Source: Canna indica
Taxonomy: Eukaryota > Streptophyta > Magnoliopsida > Zingiberales > Cannaceae
DNA: 64,000 nt
Direction: 5' to 3'
Assembly: GCA_034359265.1 (NCBI GenBank)
Contig: CP136892.1
Span: 84,374,001-84,438,000 of the forward strand
Shown here: piece after piece, positions 10,201 to 23,200 of the stretch
Numbering within the stretch: the first letter of the stretch is position 1
How the letters are laid out: every line of letters begins with the position of its first letter
Notes under the pieces: model-generated
Told to the model about the DNA's origin: nothing
Database searches by the model: none
Seen by the model: the letters and a program-made list of their open reading frames with translations, nothing else
Program-made: the position numbers and the translations under genes

Positions 10201-13024
10201 AGTTATTTACTAGTTATATTTTTATTGTTTGTAATAATGTAAAGCGGGGCAAACCTTTGTCTCACTGAGAAGACCAATGAAGGGGCATGGAAGAAATTTT
10301 ATTCAGTTTGGCATTCCAATAACTGAGGGACCTATAGAAGATGAAACTACGACTCCATCATTGGGAGGTAAGTTGCAACTTCATGAATAAAAACCTATCT
10401 ACTTATTGAAACCCACTAACTTGGAAGTAAAAGATTCAGAGACAACGGTAGAGGCCATTCCTAGGTTACTGCAGGATGTGTTTGATAGATTGGTTGAGCT
10501 GCAAGTTTTGCCCGTCAAACCTGATTTTTGTGTAATTGACTTTTTCAATGAGGTAAGAAGTTGTTTGACTATTGTTTTATCTTATAACTTGCTTAAATGT
10601 GAGTTGACGTGTGTGTGCTTACGTAAAGGGAGAGCATTCCCAACCTCAGACATGGCCACCTTGGTATGGGAGGCCTGTTTGCAACTTATTGTTGACTGAG
10701 TGTAATATCGTATATGGTCGAGCAGTAGGATCAGATCATAGGGGAGACTACAAAGGTTCTCTGATGCTTTCTCTCACTGCCGGGTATGTGTATTTTTTTC
10801 CACCTAACATTCTTGTTTTACTTGTTTCAAGGCTTTTTTACTTGCTAAAACATGTTGCAATTCCCAAAACTGAGATAATCCTTCACAATTGAGGAATCAC
10901 TTGGCTGTCAGGACATAGGTGACAAGGCACTAAAGGTTGGAGAAAACCCCATAACAAGTGGATATCTTCACTTAGTCACAAATTTGGTTACAGGAAGATT
11001 CTGGCCTAAAGCATGATAAAGTCAAAAGCTTAGCAGTACTCTTAACCCTCTATGAACAAGAATTGTCCGAGTGTCTCTTTGTTGCAGTGTATATGCGACA
11101 CTGGGCCTAAGAATTGACTGGTCTATGATTCTTATCTTATGTCTCTCAACAAGACAACTAATAGCTGTAGCCTAACCATCCAAATTTTCACAGGCCCATC
11201 TATCTTGATTCTCTTCCTTCAACACCTTCCATCAGCATTTGATTCATTCTTACCTATGATATTCCCAACAAGGGTGATGTGGCATCCCTGACCAGGAATT
11301 TCTTAACTGTAAAAGAATAAAAGCACACACACCTGAACATTGTGTTGTGAAGACGGAAGTGGAAGGTAAGGTTATGTTTCTGTGATTCTGTCTATTCCAC
11401 ATCTACAAATCTTTCACAAGTGGTTTAGTGGCTTAGAACCTCTGGTTGAATTGAAAAAAATTTCTCTTGCCAAAGGAAGGAAAGCCTAAAGTCAACCCTT
11501 CTCCTAAGCACTTAAACAAGGAAGTCAACCCTTTCCGATTGCTCTCTATTAGCTGATTCTCCGGTTATTGCCTTGTCTTCGAGTTATGCCCTGAAAAAAC
11601 TTCTTTCCTAACTGAAAAATCTATAATAACATTAGCGGAATGCTGTATATTGATCTACCACATCGTTAGATAAGCATGTACATATTTCCAACTTGTTTTG
11701 GAACATTTAATATTGTCTAGATTAAACTTGTCCTGTGTTGCTAAAATTGTTTTATCCTCCACTTGATTTATATAATCAAAATGTTGCAAAAAAACATGTT
11801 AATTTCACTTCCAGAACTTTTGAGATAGCATGGATCTTCTAGAGCTTCCATGATTAATTTTCTTATAATATGATTGAGGTGGTGAATCATGATTCCCTCT
11901 CTCTCGTGTGCCTAATAATCCTCCTAATACTCACATATAATAAAGTGTCTATGATTATTGATGAAATTACCACTTATGCAATTGTGAGTGGTTAGGAGGA
12001 TTATTAGGCTGATTTTTAGGAGGATATAGCAAGACTCTTGTGTGTGTGTGTTAGTCCTTGTTATATCTTTTTTGTTTATGTCAAAATACAATGGAACAAA
12101 TACCACAGCGACATTTCTTTTTAAAAACTCAGTAGCATTCAGTATAAATTTCGGCATTTAAAGCAACTCATTCAGCCACTTGATGAAATCTAGAATATAA
12201 CAAAGGGTAAATATACTAGTCAAAGGCAAAGAATTGGTAAAACTTTTGCAAATAGTTTTATGATGGTTGAATTATGAATCAATTAAATAATTCTTTGAGC
12301 TATCATTATATATTAACTTCACGTTTATCCCCATTCCAGGGCTCTTCTTGTGATGCAGGGTAAAAGTGCAGATATAGCTAAACGGGCCATTCCTTCCCTT
12401 CGCAAGCAGAGAATTCTTTTGACTTTTGGAAAATGTCGATCAAGGAAAGATCTGCAATCTGAAGGCTTGTTCTCTTCATCTGCTATACAGCCGACTTCAA
12501 CAGGTCCGCTGTCAGTTAGGCCAACAAATTTCTCCCGGCATCCATCAGGGTGGAAGCACTATGGAGTTATCCCTTCTAATGGTGTTGTTCAAGCGCCTCC
12601 GATCCATCCTCAAAACTTGCCTCCTCCAAATGCAGTCCAGCCGCTGTTTATGGCACCTCCCATGGTGGCTTCTGCCGCTGTGCCTTATACGCCTACAGTG
12701 ACCCCTCCTACAAATGGCTGGACCGTACCAGCTCCTCCATTGCATCCAGCTCCTCGACTCCCTGTTCCTGGCACTGGTGTCTTCTTCCCCCCTGGATCCG
12801 TTGATTCATCTTCATCTCAACAGCTTGCAGCTGCTCCAACGTCAGATGAAGCTGGCGATCCCCCGCCTACATATGCATTGTCTAAGAGCAATAGGGTGGA
12901 TAAACTAAACTGTAGCGATGATGGTTCTCCAACTACTCTGGAGAATGTCGCGGATTCAAGTTTGCATGAGCTGGAATGCAATGGGTACTCGAGCAATGAC
13001 AATGCTCCTCACGAAGAGCACTAA
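7245..13024 (+). CDS. ALKBH10B-like 2-oxoglutarate/Fe(II) oxygenase family protein
   Basis: Eight coding exons: 7245-7827, 8439-8561, 8961-9055, 9183-9300, 10245-10367, 10434-10552, 10629-10783, 12340-13024 (2001 bp, 666 aa). The N-terminus has the family block [20 protein letters not shown] and [20 protein letters not shown]. The AlkB-like core spans about residues 267-470 ([55 protein letters not shown]). The C-terminal 180 residues are Pro-rich. Characterised relatives demethylate m6A in RNA. Arg463 fits the 2-oxoglutarate-binding Arg. The expected distal iron His is Arg454 (AKRAIPS), and His390 (GEHSQPQ) lacks an obvious HxD or HxE partner, so catalysis is doubtful. It may belong to the hydroxyproline-rich side clade rather than the active demethylases. 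Family call is strong; activity is uncertain. Confidence 0.82.
8050..8215 (-). repeat. old repeat fragment in intron 1 of the ALKBH-like gene
   Basis: Read on the minus strand the segment contains AATCATGAGTTTGATACCTGG, a B-box-like or retroelement-like motif, within AT-rich intron sequence. It is too decayed to classify. Confidence 0.25.
11890..12045. mobile_element. foldback MITE in ALKBH-like intron 7, copy 1
   Basis: Perfect 17-bp arms CCTAATAATCCTCCTAA (11911-11927) and TTAGGAGGATTATTAGG (11992-12008) continue inward as ACTCACA and TGTGAGT. A diverged copy with the same arms, loop and right flank (GGCTGATTTTTAG) lies at 45700-45852. It sits in the 1556-bp intron 7. Outer boundaries are approximate. 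Confidence 0.75.
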
Positions 13025-13732
13025 GATTAAGTTGATTAGAAGCTGCTGAGCAACCAAGAGAAAATTTTGTTTTAGACAAGGATATGAAGATAGAGGGAAA
13101 AAAGGAAATACTTGATGCAATAGCAGGACAGTACGAGAGAATTTTGGAGCAAATGTAAAGACCGTTAGAAGAATAGCTAAATTAACTTTTCGTACTTGCA
13201 TCTCAAGTATCAAGAGTAAAAACTTGGATTCTTTTAGAGTTGATCACGCGTGTTTCTTCTTCACTTGTGAAATCTACTGATTTAATGCAAATTCTATATG
13301 AGAAATATGGATACAGTATTAGAGGTTGTAATGGCATCTTGATCTCTAAACTGACACAACACCAGGTTTGTCGTGCCGATAGCACAACGACCGATCAAAG
13401 AAAAATGAATTTTCCCCCCTCAAAGAAAAGAGAGAAATGCTGAAGTATAAACAATATCCTTCTTTCCAAGTTCCTACCGATTCAAGATGGCATTTTGTTT
13501 CAGCCGTTTCGGTTTGTGCCGTTATATTATACTTTAACAGCGGGGTTATATCAATAGCGCGGGTCCGCGACCTCTCTTTTCTACTAAGTAACTGGGTCCA
13601 CCATCTAGAATGGCCAAGCCGACTTATCTGATCTGATTCCGCCTCCCGGGCGCCGCATCCCGCAACGTGTCTGCAAACTTCCCCCAATCCGACACGAGGC
13701 CTACTGAGGGCCACGAGCTCCATAGCAGAACA
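13025..13732. other. 3' region of the ALKBH-like gene and promoter of the next gene
   Basis: Probable 3'UTR of the ALKBH-like gene followed by a short intergenic region. No additional gene recognised. The small ORFs here have no recognisable content. Confidence 0.4.
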
Positions 13733-13739
13733 TATAAAA
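13733..13739 (+). promoter_or_regulatory. TATA box of the MAGL-like gene
   Basis: TATAAAA lies about 420 bp upstream of the start codon at 14155, implying a leader of roughly 390 nt. That leader contains an upstream ATG at 13746 with an 84-codon frame. Confidence 0.4.
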
Positions 13740-14154
13740 TCCTCGATGCCAACATTTACCCCTCTAAAAACTCCAAACTCCTTTCTCCCTCTCAGATGCT
13801 TCCTAAAGGCTAAAGAGCGCTTCCCTCCGCTGTCTTACTATTTGTGGGTCACCAAAATTGTCCCCAAATTTGCGTGCCGGTACGTCGAGCGGTTTATTTT
13901 TCACGTCGCTTCCACGGTGTTCCTTTTGCTTCGACGCGGGCGATACCTACGCTTTCTCTCGTTCCCTCGTTGGTCGTCATTTCCTCTTCGCGCCGTTTGA
14001 ACCCTTGAAGATGTGCAGAAGCAAATAAAATCGCTTCTTTCCGGTGAAAAACGATTCAATTTTGCTTCCCCCATTTCCATCCAACCGATCGCTCTTTTCT
14101 CAGCGATTTTGTGATCCCTCCAAGGACCAACGTTCAATCGAATTAGAGGCGGTG

Positions 14155-17100
14155 ATGATGGCGGAGCCACCGATACTGACGTCGGGGGCGAGCGGCCGCG
14201 TCACCGCCCTCCTGTCCCTTCTTGCTCTCCGAGGGTTCCTCCTCCTCCTCCTCCTCCGGGCATTCGTCCTCCTGCTGCTCCTCCCATTCCGATGGCGGTC
14301 GGCCTCGACGGTGGCGGCAGCCGAAGGGCGGGCCGACGCCAGCAAGAAGGGCGGTGGGCACGGTGGGGTGATGGTGAGAGTGCCGGCAGCGATGGTGCCG
14401 CGGAGGCAGAGGGAACAGGAGACGGCGGCGAGGCGGGCGCTCGCGGTGGAGCGGGTGAAGGAGGCGAGGGAGCAAGGACAGCATGGGAGAAGCTTCTCGC
14501 TGTTCACGACGGCGAGAGGGGATACTCTCTTCACTCAGTCCTGGACTCCTCTAAACATGAAGACCAGGTAAGGTTTGAGGTTTCTAATAAAGCTGACATT
14601 TTTCGAGTATGGAATACAGAAGACTTTTCGTCTTTCCCCTTTGTAGCGTTATTTCGGATTGGCAACCTTGGAACTAGTATCATATGTAGATCATAAGGAG
14701 TGTAATTTTAGATTTATAGGTATTCTGTTTTTAGAAAAAAGATTTACATGTAATCTTACTCGTCATATTTGGTTCTTTGGCATCTGCCCTATGTGAATTA
14801 TTTAGTCAATTCGTCTGGGCTAATATTTTTATGTATGAATAATTCCTCTCACTTTTTAACTCCAGCCTACCACTATACAGCTACTTAATTAACTGAACAG
14901 CATGCAGGAGAAAAATCCGATGACAATTTGGAAAATGAAAATCCATGAGAGATGTAATTTGATTCCCTATTTCTTCAAAATTTAGAAATAATTATGGAAT
15001 TACTGAATTCTTTTTGTATATATCATGTAATAGGAATCCTTTCAACTTAGTAATTGGTTCCAATCAAGCTAAAGTTTTACTTGGGATCTGTCAACTTGAA
15101 TTTTCCAAAATTGCCTTTGAAAAAGATTACAAAATTGTGTTTATATCTGTGTGGGATTAAATTCAAAGGTTTGGTTGATGAATTTCTCTAGCTTGAATAC
15201 AGACAATCGCTTCACATTTTTAAATATTGATTATGGCTTATTGTGCAGGGGTTTGGTCGTTGTTATGCATGGATTGAATGAGCACAGGTATGTGATAAGA
15301 CTTACATGTCTACATGTCCACATGTCTTGTTACATGTGATTTTGGCATATAAATATATGTGCATTTGGTCACGTTTGTAAATTGTAATTGTGGAAGAGAT
15401 GATGATTGATATAGTGTTGTTTTTGTTGCAGTGGTAGATATGACCACTTCGCAAACAAGCTTAATGAAAATGGTTTCAAAGTATGCGCAGTGGATTGGAT
15501 AGGTGAGTTCTTCCTCCATGTTCTTCTTATTGTTATATTATTTTTTATGCTAGCCTCAGTTGTCCCATTTTGCATAAATATTAAAATATTATGTAATACT
15601 ATAACAATAGGTCTTTGTTTGAAAGCTTGACATTCTTAGAAGCAATTTGTGATATTGATCTCAAAACTTCTTCCATTTAGATAATGGGATCATATGCTTC
15701 ACTTCCATTGCTAAGATGATGCAAGATAATGACTTAATAAATTTGATTATACGCTCTAGTCATTGCTGTCAAAATAAATCTGACAGCTAAAGCTGAAGTT
15801 CTAGAGAGAGGAGCTTGGAGGAGACTATTTTCATACATGAAAAAATAAAAACATGAGTGGTTATATTCTGAAGTATAAAATAGCTGGTACGCTAATCAAT
15901 TGATTTTTATTTTGAGGTTATGTAACAACTATTCGTGCAGAGGAAACAAGAGCACTCCCTAAATATGCCAATCTAAACCATTTTCATAAGTTCATAACTA
16001 TCAAAATGGATGGATGCAAAGGATAAAGGGAGTTCCTCCGCACCTTTAGGCCTTATTCGGATGGGACAGAAGTGGAGAGGACATAGGGGAAGAGAAGCAA
16101 GGCCTTCCCCCCTTCGTCGGACAGGAATATAAGAGAAGGGGATTAAGGCCTTGTTTGGTTTGTCGGAATCAATTTCCAGTTCATTTGCAGTAGAAAGTGG
16201 AAATTAAAGAACTAAAATATGTTTCCAATTTTCCAATTTTTAATTTTATGAAAAATGTGTTTGGTATATGAAAACAAAAGCAATTTTAGGTAGTTAAGAA
16301 CAAGGAAAAGTTTTTTGGTTTGAGAAAACAAAATTGATTTCTATTACTCATTGTTGAATGAAAACCTTGAAAATGTGTTTAGTAGGAACCTGAATTCCTT
16401 TTTTTTGGTTTCTTTATATTATTTAATAATAAATGACTAAGAGCAATTTTCCAAATCCTTAATAACAATAGAAAGTCTTTAAGTGGCTCAAAATAAAATA
16501 TTTTTTTATTACTAATAACATGGAAACATAATGGATGTCAACCTCCTAAAGTACCTAAATTGTGTTATTTTTTTAAGTATAGCATGAATTTATTTTTGGC
16601 ACTCTTTATAGTGTTTTTTAGTAGTGAAATTTTAGTGGCTAAAATTATTGTTTTTTTGGCTTTCACTTAAAGATTGACAAAAGCCTTTAATTGATTAAAA
16701 AACTAAGAAAACATTAATTTTAGCCACTACAAACATTAATGGATATGGGGAATTTATCAATGATTAAATTATTATTTATTATTATAGACTTGAAATACTT
16801 ACAAGTATGCCACCACCACTTTCCAATTGGGAAATGGAAAGTGGGAAAAATTTTGGAAAACTTTCCAGGTAAATGGTTTCCACTTTCCAATTTCTTTTAG
16901 AAATTTGCTACTAGACAACTTTTATTCATTCTTTTCACTCCATAGTCACCACTTAGAAATCAGAAAGTGAAAACTCCACTTTTCTTGACCTACAACAAGG
17001 CACTAAGATTTTTTAGTTTGGATTGAAAAAAGAGCCAAGAAGAAAAGGGAAGGGAAGAGAAGGTCTTTCCCTCCACATCTCCAAAATCTTTGCTTCTATC

Positions 17101-20100
17101 TCCAGGAGGAATTGGAGAGAAGAGTTACTTTCTTTTCTCTTGCATCCAAACAAGAGAACTTCTCATTGTCTTCTTTTTTCTTCTCTTCCCTACTTTTCGC
17201 TTCTCTCTTCCTTTCACTTATCTTCCACTTTTTCTAACATGTCTTAATGTTTATATATTTGATAATTTTTCTTACCTATTGTCAGTGTTATAAAAATCGG
17301 TCCATGTGTATCTGCATATGAATAGTTTCACCACATAGCATCTGTATGCAGTGCGATTATGTAGTCCGACCGCATACTGTACAGGTGGCTGCATATGTTA
17401 TAATAGGCCCTAATCCGAGTCTTTTCAATTGCCTTTTGACACATCAATTATGTGTTTTTACTGAAGAAGCTTCCTTTACAATGCAAGAAAAAGCTTCTTT
17501 TGCAAGATATTTGTTATGTTCAGTTGAATGTTACTATACTATATCATGATAAATAATCATTTAATCATCATATGATGGATATATGATTTTATCTCTTGAA
17601 ATATGTTTATTAAATTCATAACAACCACCTACATTATCTTTTAGTAGTATACAATTTTAAAATATCTTTTAAATAAATATCGCATATCCACTTGCATACC
17701 ACAAATGCGCTATGTAGTGGCCAACCACATGCCGCCTGCATGTCTATTGAAACATTGTTTATCTAGTGCAATCTATTTTGAGCTTATACTTTTTTGAAAA
17801 TAAAGCAACTTGTATTAATTCAAAAGGCATGAATACAATACAAGGGGGGGGGGGAAGAGAGAGTTGTAAAATAAAGGAGAAGGGTCCATAACAGGATTCA
17901 CAGATCCGGACCAAGAAAGAACCAAAAAAACATCCAGGATCTGAAGGGTTTTACAACTACAAGCATCCATAAATAGAGCCGAAGCTAAGAGTCGTGGTCA
18001 CCAAAGATGAACACTACTCGAACTGCCTTCGAAGCATCTTTTGTTTCTTTCGTACCAAATAAACCAGCTCCAGGTCAAGGTGATGCGGCTCCTCTTGAGG
18101 GTGGTATCATTAGCTCTAGCGAAGGGAAGGTGACTGAAAAACCATGTTGTAGGGAACGACACTTCATTGAGGGCAAAAAGCAAGGAATGCCAAACGTCCA
18201 AAGCAAAAGTGCATTCATGAAACAGATGTTTGTGCGATTCATCCCCGACTTGGCATAGAGGGCATCGGGGGTCACCGGGATTCCCCATCTGATCAACTTA
18301 TCACGCGTCAGCAAGCGCCTTCTACACCATATCCATATTTTGAGCTTATACTAGATATGTCTATGAATCATTGTTGCAAAACTTTTGACACTATGATTCC
18401 TTATTGGACGTGGATGATATCATGTTACCTAGATTGGTTACGTAGTTTGAATATATTCGATGTGCCCATGTAAAAAGTTATTTTGGCAATAATCTCTTGT
18501 GGCTTGTGGCAAATGTAATTGATTTTGTCATAAACTATGGTTCTTAGTTAATGACTTCTAGTCCTCGACTCTTTGGTGACTCGGGATTCTTGTTTGAGAT
18601 ATTATGTTAGTTTTTCTGCAGTACTTAATTTGGTTTTTCAGGTTCCAAGTATCACTATGACTTGGCTCTAATTGGCTTTAATCCTGGTTGAGACAAGTCA
18701 GGTTAGCTAGTTTTAAGTTCTTGGTTTAGTAATAAACATTTGAGTAGGTTCGCCTTTTTTAATGTGTTTCAACTAAATGAAAGAAGAGCATTTATGTCAT
18801 GTCCTACTCTTGTCTATATTTATCTTGTATTTAATGAAAATAATAGATCTTAATTATGCATTCAGTTTTGTTTATTCCCTCCTCGTCTGACCATTTAACT
18901 AATATGATTGGTTAGGTTGGAACAATGTGACTAAAAAGTTCTATATTGGTTAGGGATCAATGAAATGTTGAAGAATAGGAGCATTTAGACAAGACAATAA
19001 AGCTGTTGATAAATCTGACTGTTAGTGGTTAATCTTGAAGATCAGATGGGAAAAACACTTTATCTGTCATATCGGGGATCAGTTCGAAGTTGTTCTATTT
19101 ACACAACCAGTAAGAGTAAAACTATGCCATTTGACAAGCAAATATAGTTGCCATACTTTAAGATTTAGAATTTTGAAGTTGTACAACAAACTATCGAGAA
19201 GAAATAGATATGATAGACTATTAAACTTGAGGCTTGAAATAGCAATTTAGCTATATAAACTAGGCTGTTAAAAGTGTTGTGATTTGAACCTTGCTGTGTT
19301 GTTCTCCTCAGGGCACGGCGGAAGTGATGGGTTGCATGGATATGTTCATTCCCTTGATTATGCAGTTAGTGACTTGGTATGATCTCTTAATCATGATGCC
19401 TTGTATTAACTTTGCTTAAGGTAAATAGCTCTGATATGTTTCTTCTTTTTGGGTGCCAAAAGAAAGAATTTCTGGAAAAGGTTTTGGCAGAGAATCCTGG
19501 GACACCTTGCTTTTGCTTTGGACACTCCACTGGTGCAGCAATTATCCTGAAGGTAAGATGCGTTCAGATGTTAACCATTTGAACGTTGAAACTGAAGTAC
19601 CACTATCTAGTAATTAATTATGGAGCAAAAGCTTATTTTGGACTTCAATTTTGAACTTTTCCTCATTAATATCTAAAGGCAGCTTGTGATCCAAAAGTAC
19701 AAAGCTGGATTGATGGGATTGTATTGACATCGCCTGCTGTGCATGTTCAGCCATCTCATCCGATAGTAACGGTCAGTATTTAGTTCTATTCTATTTGTGA
19801 CTTTCACATACCAGCATGGAATCATTTCTGCTCACCAATCTGGGATACAGGTTCTTGCCCCAATTCTGTGTCTTCTGGCCCCGAGGTACCAATTTAGTGC
19901 TGCCAATAATAATGGCTCAGTTGTTTCCCGCGATCCTGAGGCCCTCAGAACAAAGTATTCGGATCCACTGGTGTACACTGGCTCTATTAGAGTCCGGACT
20001 GGTTGGGAGATCTTATGCTTGTCGACATACCTGCTACAGAACCTCTACAAAATTAATGTTCCTTTTCTTGTCTTACACGGTGCCTCAGATAGTGTGACTG

Positions 20101-20255
20101 ACCCCAGAGGCTCACAGAGGTTGTTTGATGAAGCTTCCTCAAAGGATAAGTCACTTAAACTGTATGAAGGGCTTCTACATGACCTTCTGATCGAACCAGA
20201 ATGTGATAAGATCATGAAAGACATAATTGATTGGTTCAGCGCAAGAATTCAGTAG
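14155..20255 (+). CDS. MAGL: monoacylglycerol lipase-like alpha/beta hydrolase
   Basis: Seven exons: 14155-14567, 15249-15287, 15432-15502, 19312-19376, 19463-19552, 19679-19771, 19851-20255 (1176 bp, 391 aa). The N-terminus has a Leu-rich hydrophobic segment (about residues 14-42), a likely membrane anchor, then a basic region. The hydrolase core follows: HGLNEH oxyanion region (145-150), GHGGSDG, nucleophile Ser218 in GHSTG, Asp337 in HGASD and His367 in LLHD complete the triad. The plant MAGL/caffeoylshikimate-esterase family hydrolyses monoacylglycerols or related esters; the exact substrate cannot be read. Two adjacent ATGs (14155, 14158) exist, and an in-frame upstream ATG at 14044 is thought to lie in the leader. 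Exon 2 is only 39 bp. Intron 3 is 3.8 kb and holds several transposable elements. Confidence 0.85.
16049..17160. mobile_element. nested MITE-like elements in intron 3 of the MAGL-like gene
   Basis: The inner element 16148-17001 ends in GCCTTGTT and AACAAGGC, and its termini resemble the common plant GCCTTGTTTGGTTT type. Around it, CCTTATTCGGATGGGAC at 16051 and CTCTTGCATCCAAACAAG near 17140 form a weaker inverted pair, suggesting insertion of one element into another. No ORF of transposase type. Target duplications were not resolved. Confidence 0.45.
17290..17755. repeat. imperfect inverted repeat in intron 3 of the MAGL-like gene
   Basis: CACCACATAGCATCTGTATGC near 17330 is similar to the reverse complement of the stretch near 17695-17735 (TGCATACCACAAATGCGC and on). 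It probably is an old MITE. Boundaries are approximate. Confidence 0.35.
17791..18335 (-). mobile_element. 5'-truncated LINE (non-LTR retrotransposon) with 17-bp TSD
   Basis: The minus strand encodes a reverse-transcriptase zinc-binding (zf-RVT) tail: 17998-18288 contains CPLCQVGDESHKHLFHEC and a Trp-rich end (WSWFIWYERNKRCF). Just upstream RRLLTRDKLIRWG is in another frame, so the copy carries a frameshift. The 3' end has a C-run (G-run on plus near 17846) and a short A-tail. Identical 17-mers TATTTTGAGCTTATACT flank it at 17774-17790 and 18336-18352. This marks a target-primed insertion into intron 3 of the MAGL-like gene. Confidence 0.85.
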
Positions 20256-23200
20256 TTCAACCAAAGTAGTGGACTTAGGATCAATAAGATGACAACGTGG
20301 TGCCATTTCTTTTTCTTGTTGGGTATGCCACTTGCAATTGGGAAGATAATATTTTAATTCAGCCAGTTGCTGATGAGCTGAACCGAGAGCATTTTTTTAT
20401 GTTCTTGATGTGAAGATGGTTTCTCAGGAGATGAGCTTGAAGCTGAATCATATGATTTCCGGTCTATGTTGTCCACTAATTAATTGAATGTTGTTTCCCT
20501 GGATCACAGGAGGGATGCCTTTTCATGTAGTGTATCATTGGATTCATGTGCTACTCTTATTAAGTGTACTGCGTTGTTGACTATATATATTCTTTCAAAT
20601 TGTGCTCGTGCCTCCTAATTGGTTAATAATTATAACAAAGCAGCTCTCAATTTGGTTAAATGGTTTGTGATATATTATCATGATGGGTTCTTTATTGTTT
20701 TCATATTGTCTCTTAGGTGGAATTCTCTTTTTCCCTTGCCCTAAAATTACAGAGAAGGGGTGCAGCATAACAGATGATTTGAATACTATATTTGGGCAAT
20801 TCCAAGTTCAGGTATAGTTTGCTGTTTTCTTCTAAATAACAACTGCAATATTTCCCCGCAGTTTGATTCAGTCTCCCTCCTTGTAATATTTCAAATTCCT
20901 CTCGCCGTGACGTCCCCGCTTCTGAAAAACCACAAGGTAATAATTCCAGCCCGTTTCGTTGAACCTTCTTGTTTATACTGCTTTGTTAAGTGCTTGATTT
21001 CATTTTCTAGCGCTTTCATATCAGATATTGATAGCTCATTTGCTGCTTGTCTTCTCTGAAACCAAGCATAAAAGGAAAGAGATGCTGTCTTAAAAAGTTT
21101 CAACTTGTCTCATAATTGACTGCACACAGCTCCTTGAACAATTTTTCTGATAGGTTGCAACTTGAACTTACCTGTTAATCATCCTGAGGTCAACTCTTAT
21201 ATCATCCATTACCTACTGCATTAGCTTCTATTTTAATTAACAAGGATCAGTAGGCTGTAGATGATCTTAACATCACCACAATCAGACACACAGATAGGCC
21301 AAATTGACGGCCAACTGATCAAGCAATCGGAGTCATTTGTGTTGCTGTAAAAAATAACTTAAATGAGTACTGATCCATTTTTAAGAGCCAACTTGATTTA
21401 GTTAATTAATTTTAAGTTTAATCAGCATACTAATCAGAGGATGTATTTGAGGTTGATGGATGTCTTTTTGCAACCTCAGATTTTGTATAGTTTGTGATAA
21501 GAGGAGATCTTTCTCCTGCATTATCATTTTGCAAGTAGATACTAAATTAATCAAGCAATTAAAACAAGTAAATTATCTCTCCCCATCTCTTGCACACCAT
21601 TTCCTTAAAATTCTAAAAAATTTAGGGGATTTTACTAATTTGATTGCATTGGAGAGAGTCTAATTGGAGAATAGCAACTTGTATTATATATTGACCTGCA
21701 TTATGATTTAAGTATTCCTAGAGTAACAAATATTAATTTTGTAATTGATGGTTTGAACAAATTAATCCAAGAGTCATTTTCACCAAATATCTGGCTGCAG
21801 TTCACCTGCTGAATCATTATTGAAATTAATTAAACAAAAACGTTAGCCAGACGGATTAATTTTAACCAAGTTGGCTGTTTTTATATCAAATCAGAGGCAT
21901 GATTGACTATCTTATGGGATACTTTCTGGATCTTGTTTAATTTTGCCCCACAAACAATCCATTTTGATTGTGACTCCAAGGATTAGTAGGTCCAAACTTT
22001 CTTTAATGTTTTGTCTATCTTAACTTAATTTCTTCGTCTAGCTCTATTAATTTAGACTAAATTGGTCCTTTGAACATTTTGCTTTGATCCAATTATAATG
22101 TACCAGGACAAATGGATTGAATGATTGATTATTAACTAAGAATAAATAATGAAGATGAATTGGGGGAATAACTCTTGCCATTGTAGTAGTATTTAAAGTA
22201 GTTGGAATCTTTTAGCGTGTATATAAAGAGTGTATTTTCCATATGTTCTTTATAAGAATAATATTCAAAGACTGAAAGACTATATATGTACTTCAAAATT
22301 GCAGATAATATTATTAGAAAAAAAAGGTCTGAGAAAATTAATAATGCCCACACGCTTTATGCAGTAAAAAACCACTGGCTTGGCTGAGGTTTTCAAGAGA
22401 TTGGATTCAATCAATTAGTTCTTTAATATGACTCCCTCAATTGAGAAAAGAACTCAAAAAAATTAATTGATAGAACAGCCAGAGGTGATAACGTGGCTTC
22501 ACAAATGGCAATATGGAGCAAAGATTTTTATTTTAATTACACATGAAAATGACAAGCTTTATAGCTGCCTCCTATCATGTCTGCTAATTGGAGTTTAGTG
22601 ATTATTTTTAGTGTCATTCAATTAAAAATCCCCTTATGCCTTAACTTTTTGCCCCTTGGAGGCATTTGATGCTCCCTGCTGGGTCTGGGTTGATCAGTCG
22701 AGCTTCATTTTTCTTGCAGATTTTGGGGCCAGATATCATCATAATCATCATCATCAAGGAGTACTTGAAGTCAAGACTTGTGTTCTTTACTCCCACAATG
22801 CAGTTGATCGAACTCCTGTGTTAGGGTTGCAAGTGAGGCTGAAGAAGAAACGAAAATTAGGAGATTTCAGGGTCCTGTTTGTAATGTTGGGGAGATACGG
22901 CATTAGTTAGATTAAGGAAATGGTTTGTCTTGTACTAACAAGTTGCTCATTGATGTATATATAAGTAAGCCTTCAAATGTCATAGAAGGAACAAGATATG
23001 ACACATTTGTTGAGTCCCTTCATTATTGCGAAGGGAGATATTAATTCCACCTTGCTACAGAGCTGCAAAAGAAAAGGGTTTTAACCGCTGCAATACTTCT
23101 CACACTCAAGGCCCTTGGAATCAAATATGGAGACAAAAAAACTCCGCAAAAATTGGAGAATATTTCATGATTCAGTCATTTCAGTGCCACTTAATTAGAG

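Noticed and set aside
14044..14154. Longer N-terminus of the MAGL-like protein from the ATG at 14044
   Set aside because: The added residues look like translated leader, and the MAEPP start followed by the hydrophobic segment fits the family better.
20891..21103. Minus-strand frame with a charged, coiled-coil-like stretch
   Set aside because: Starts only at TTG, has no flanking exons that could be joined and no recognised family.
22656..22910. 84-codon plus-strand frame with a His-rich patch
   Set aside because: The His run comes from an ATCATC repeat; TTG start, no family features.
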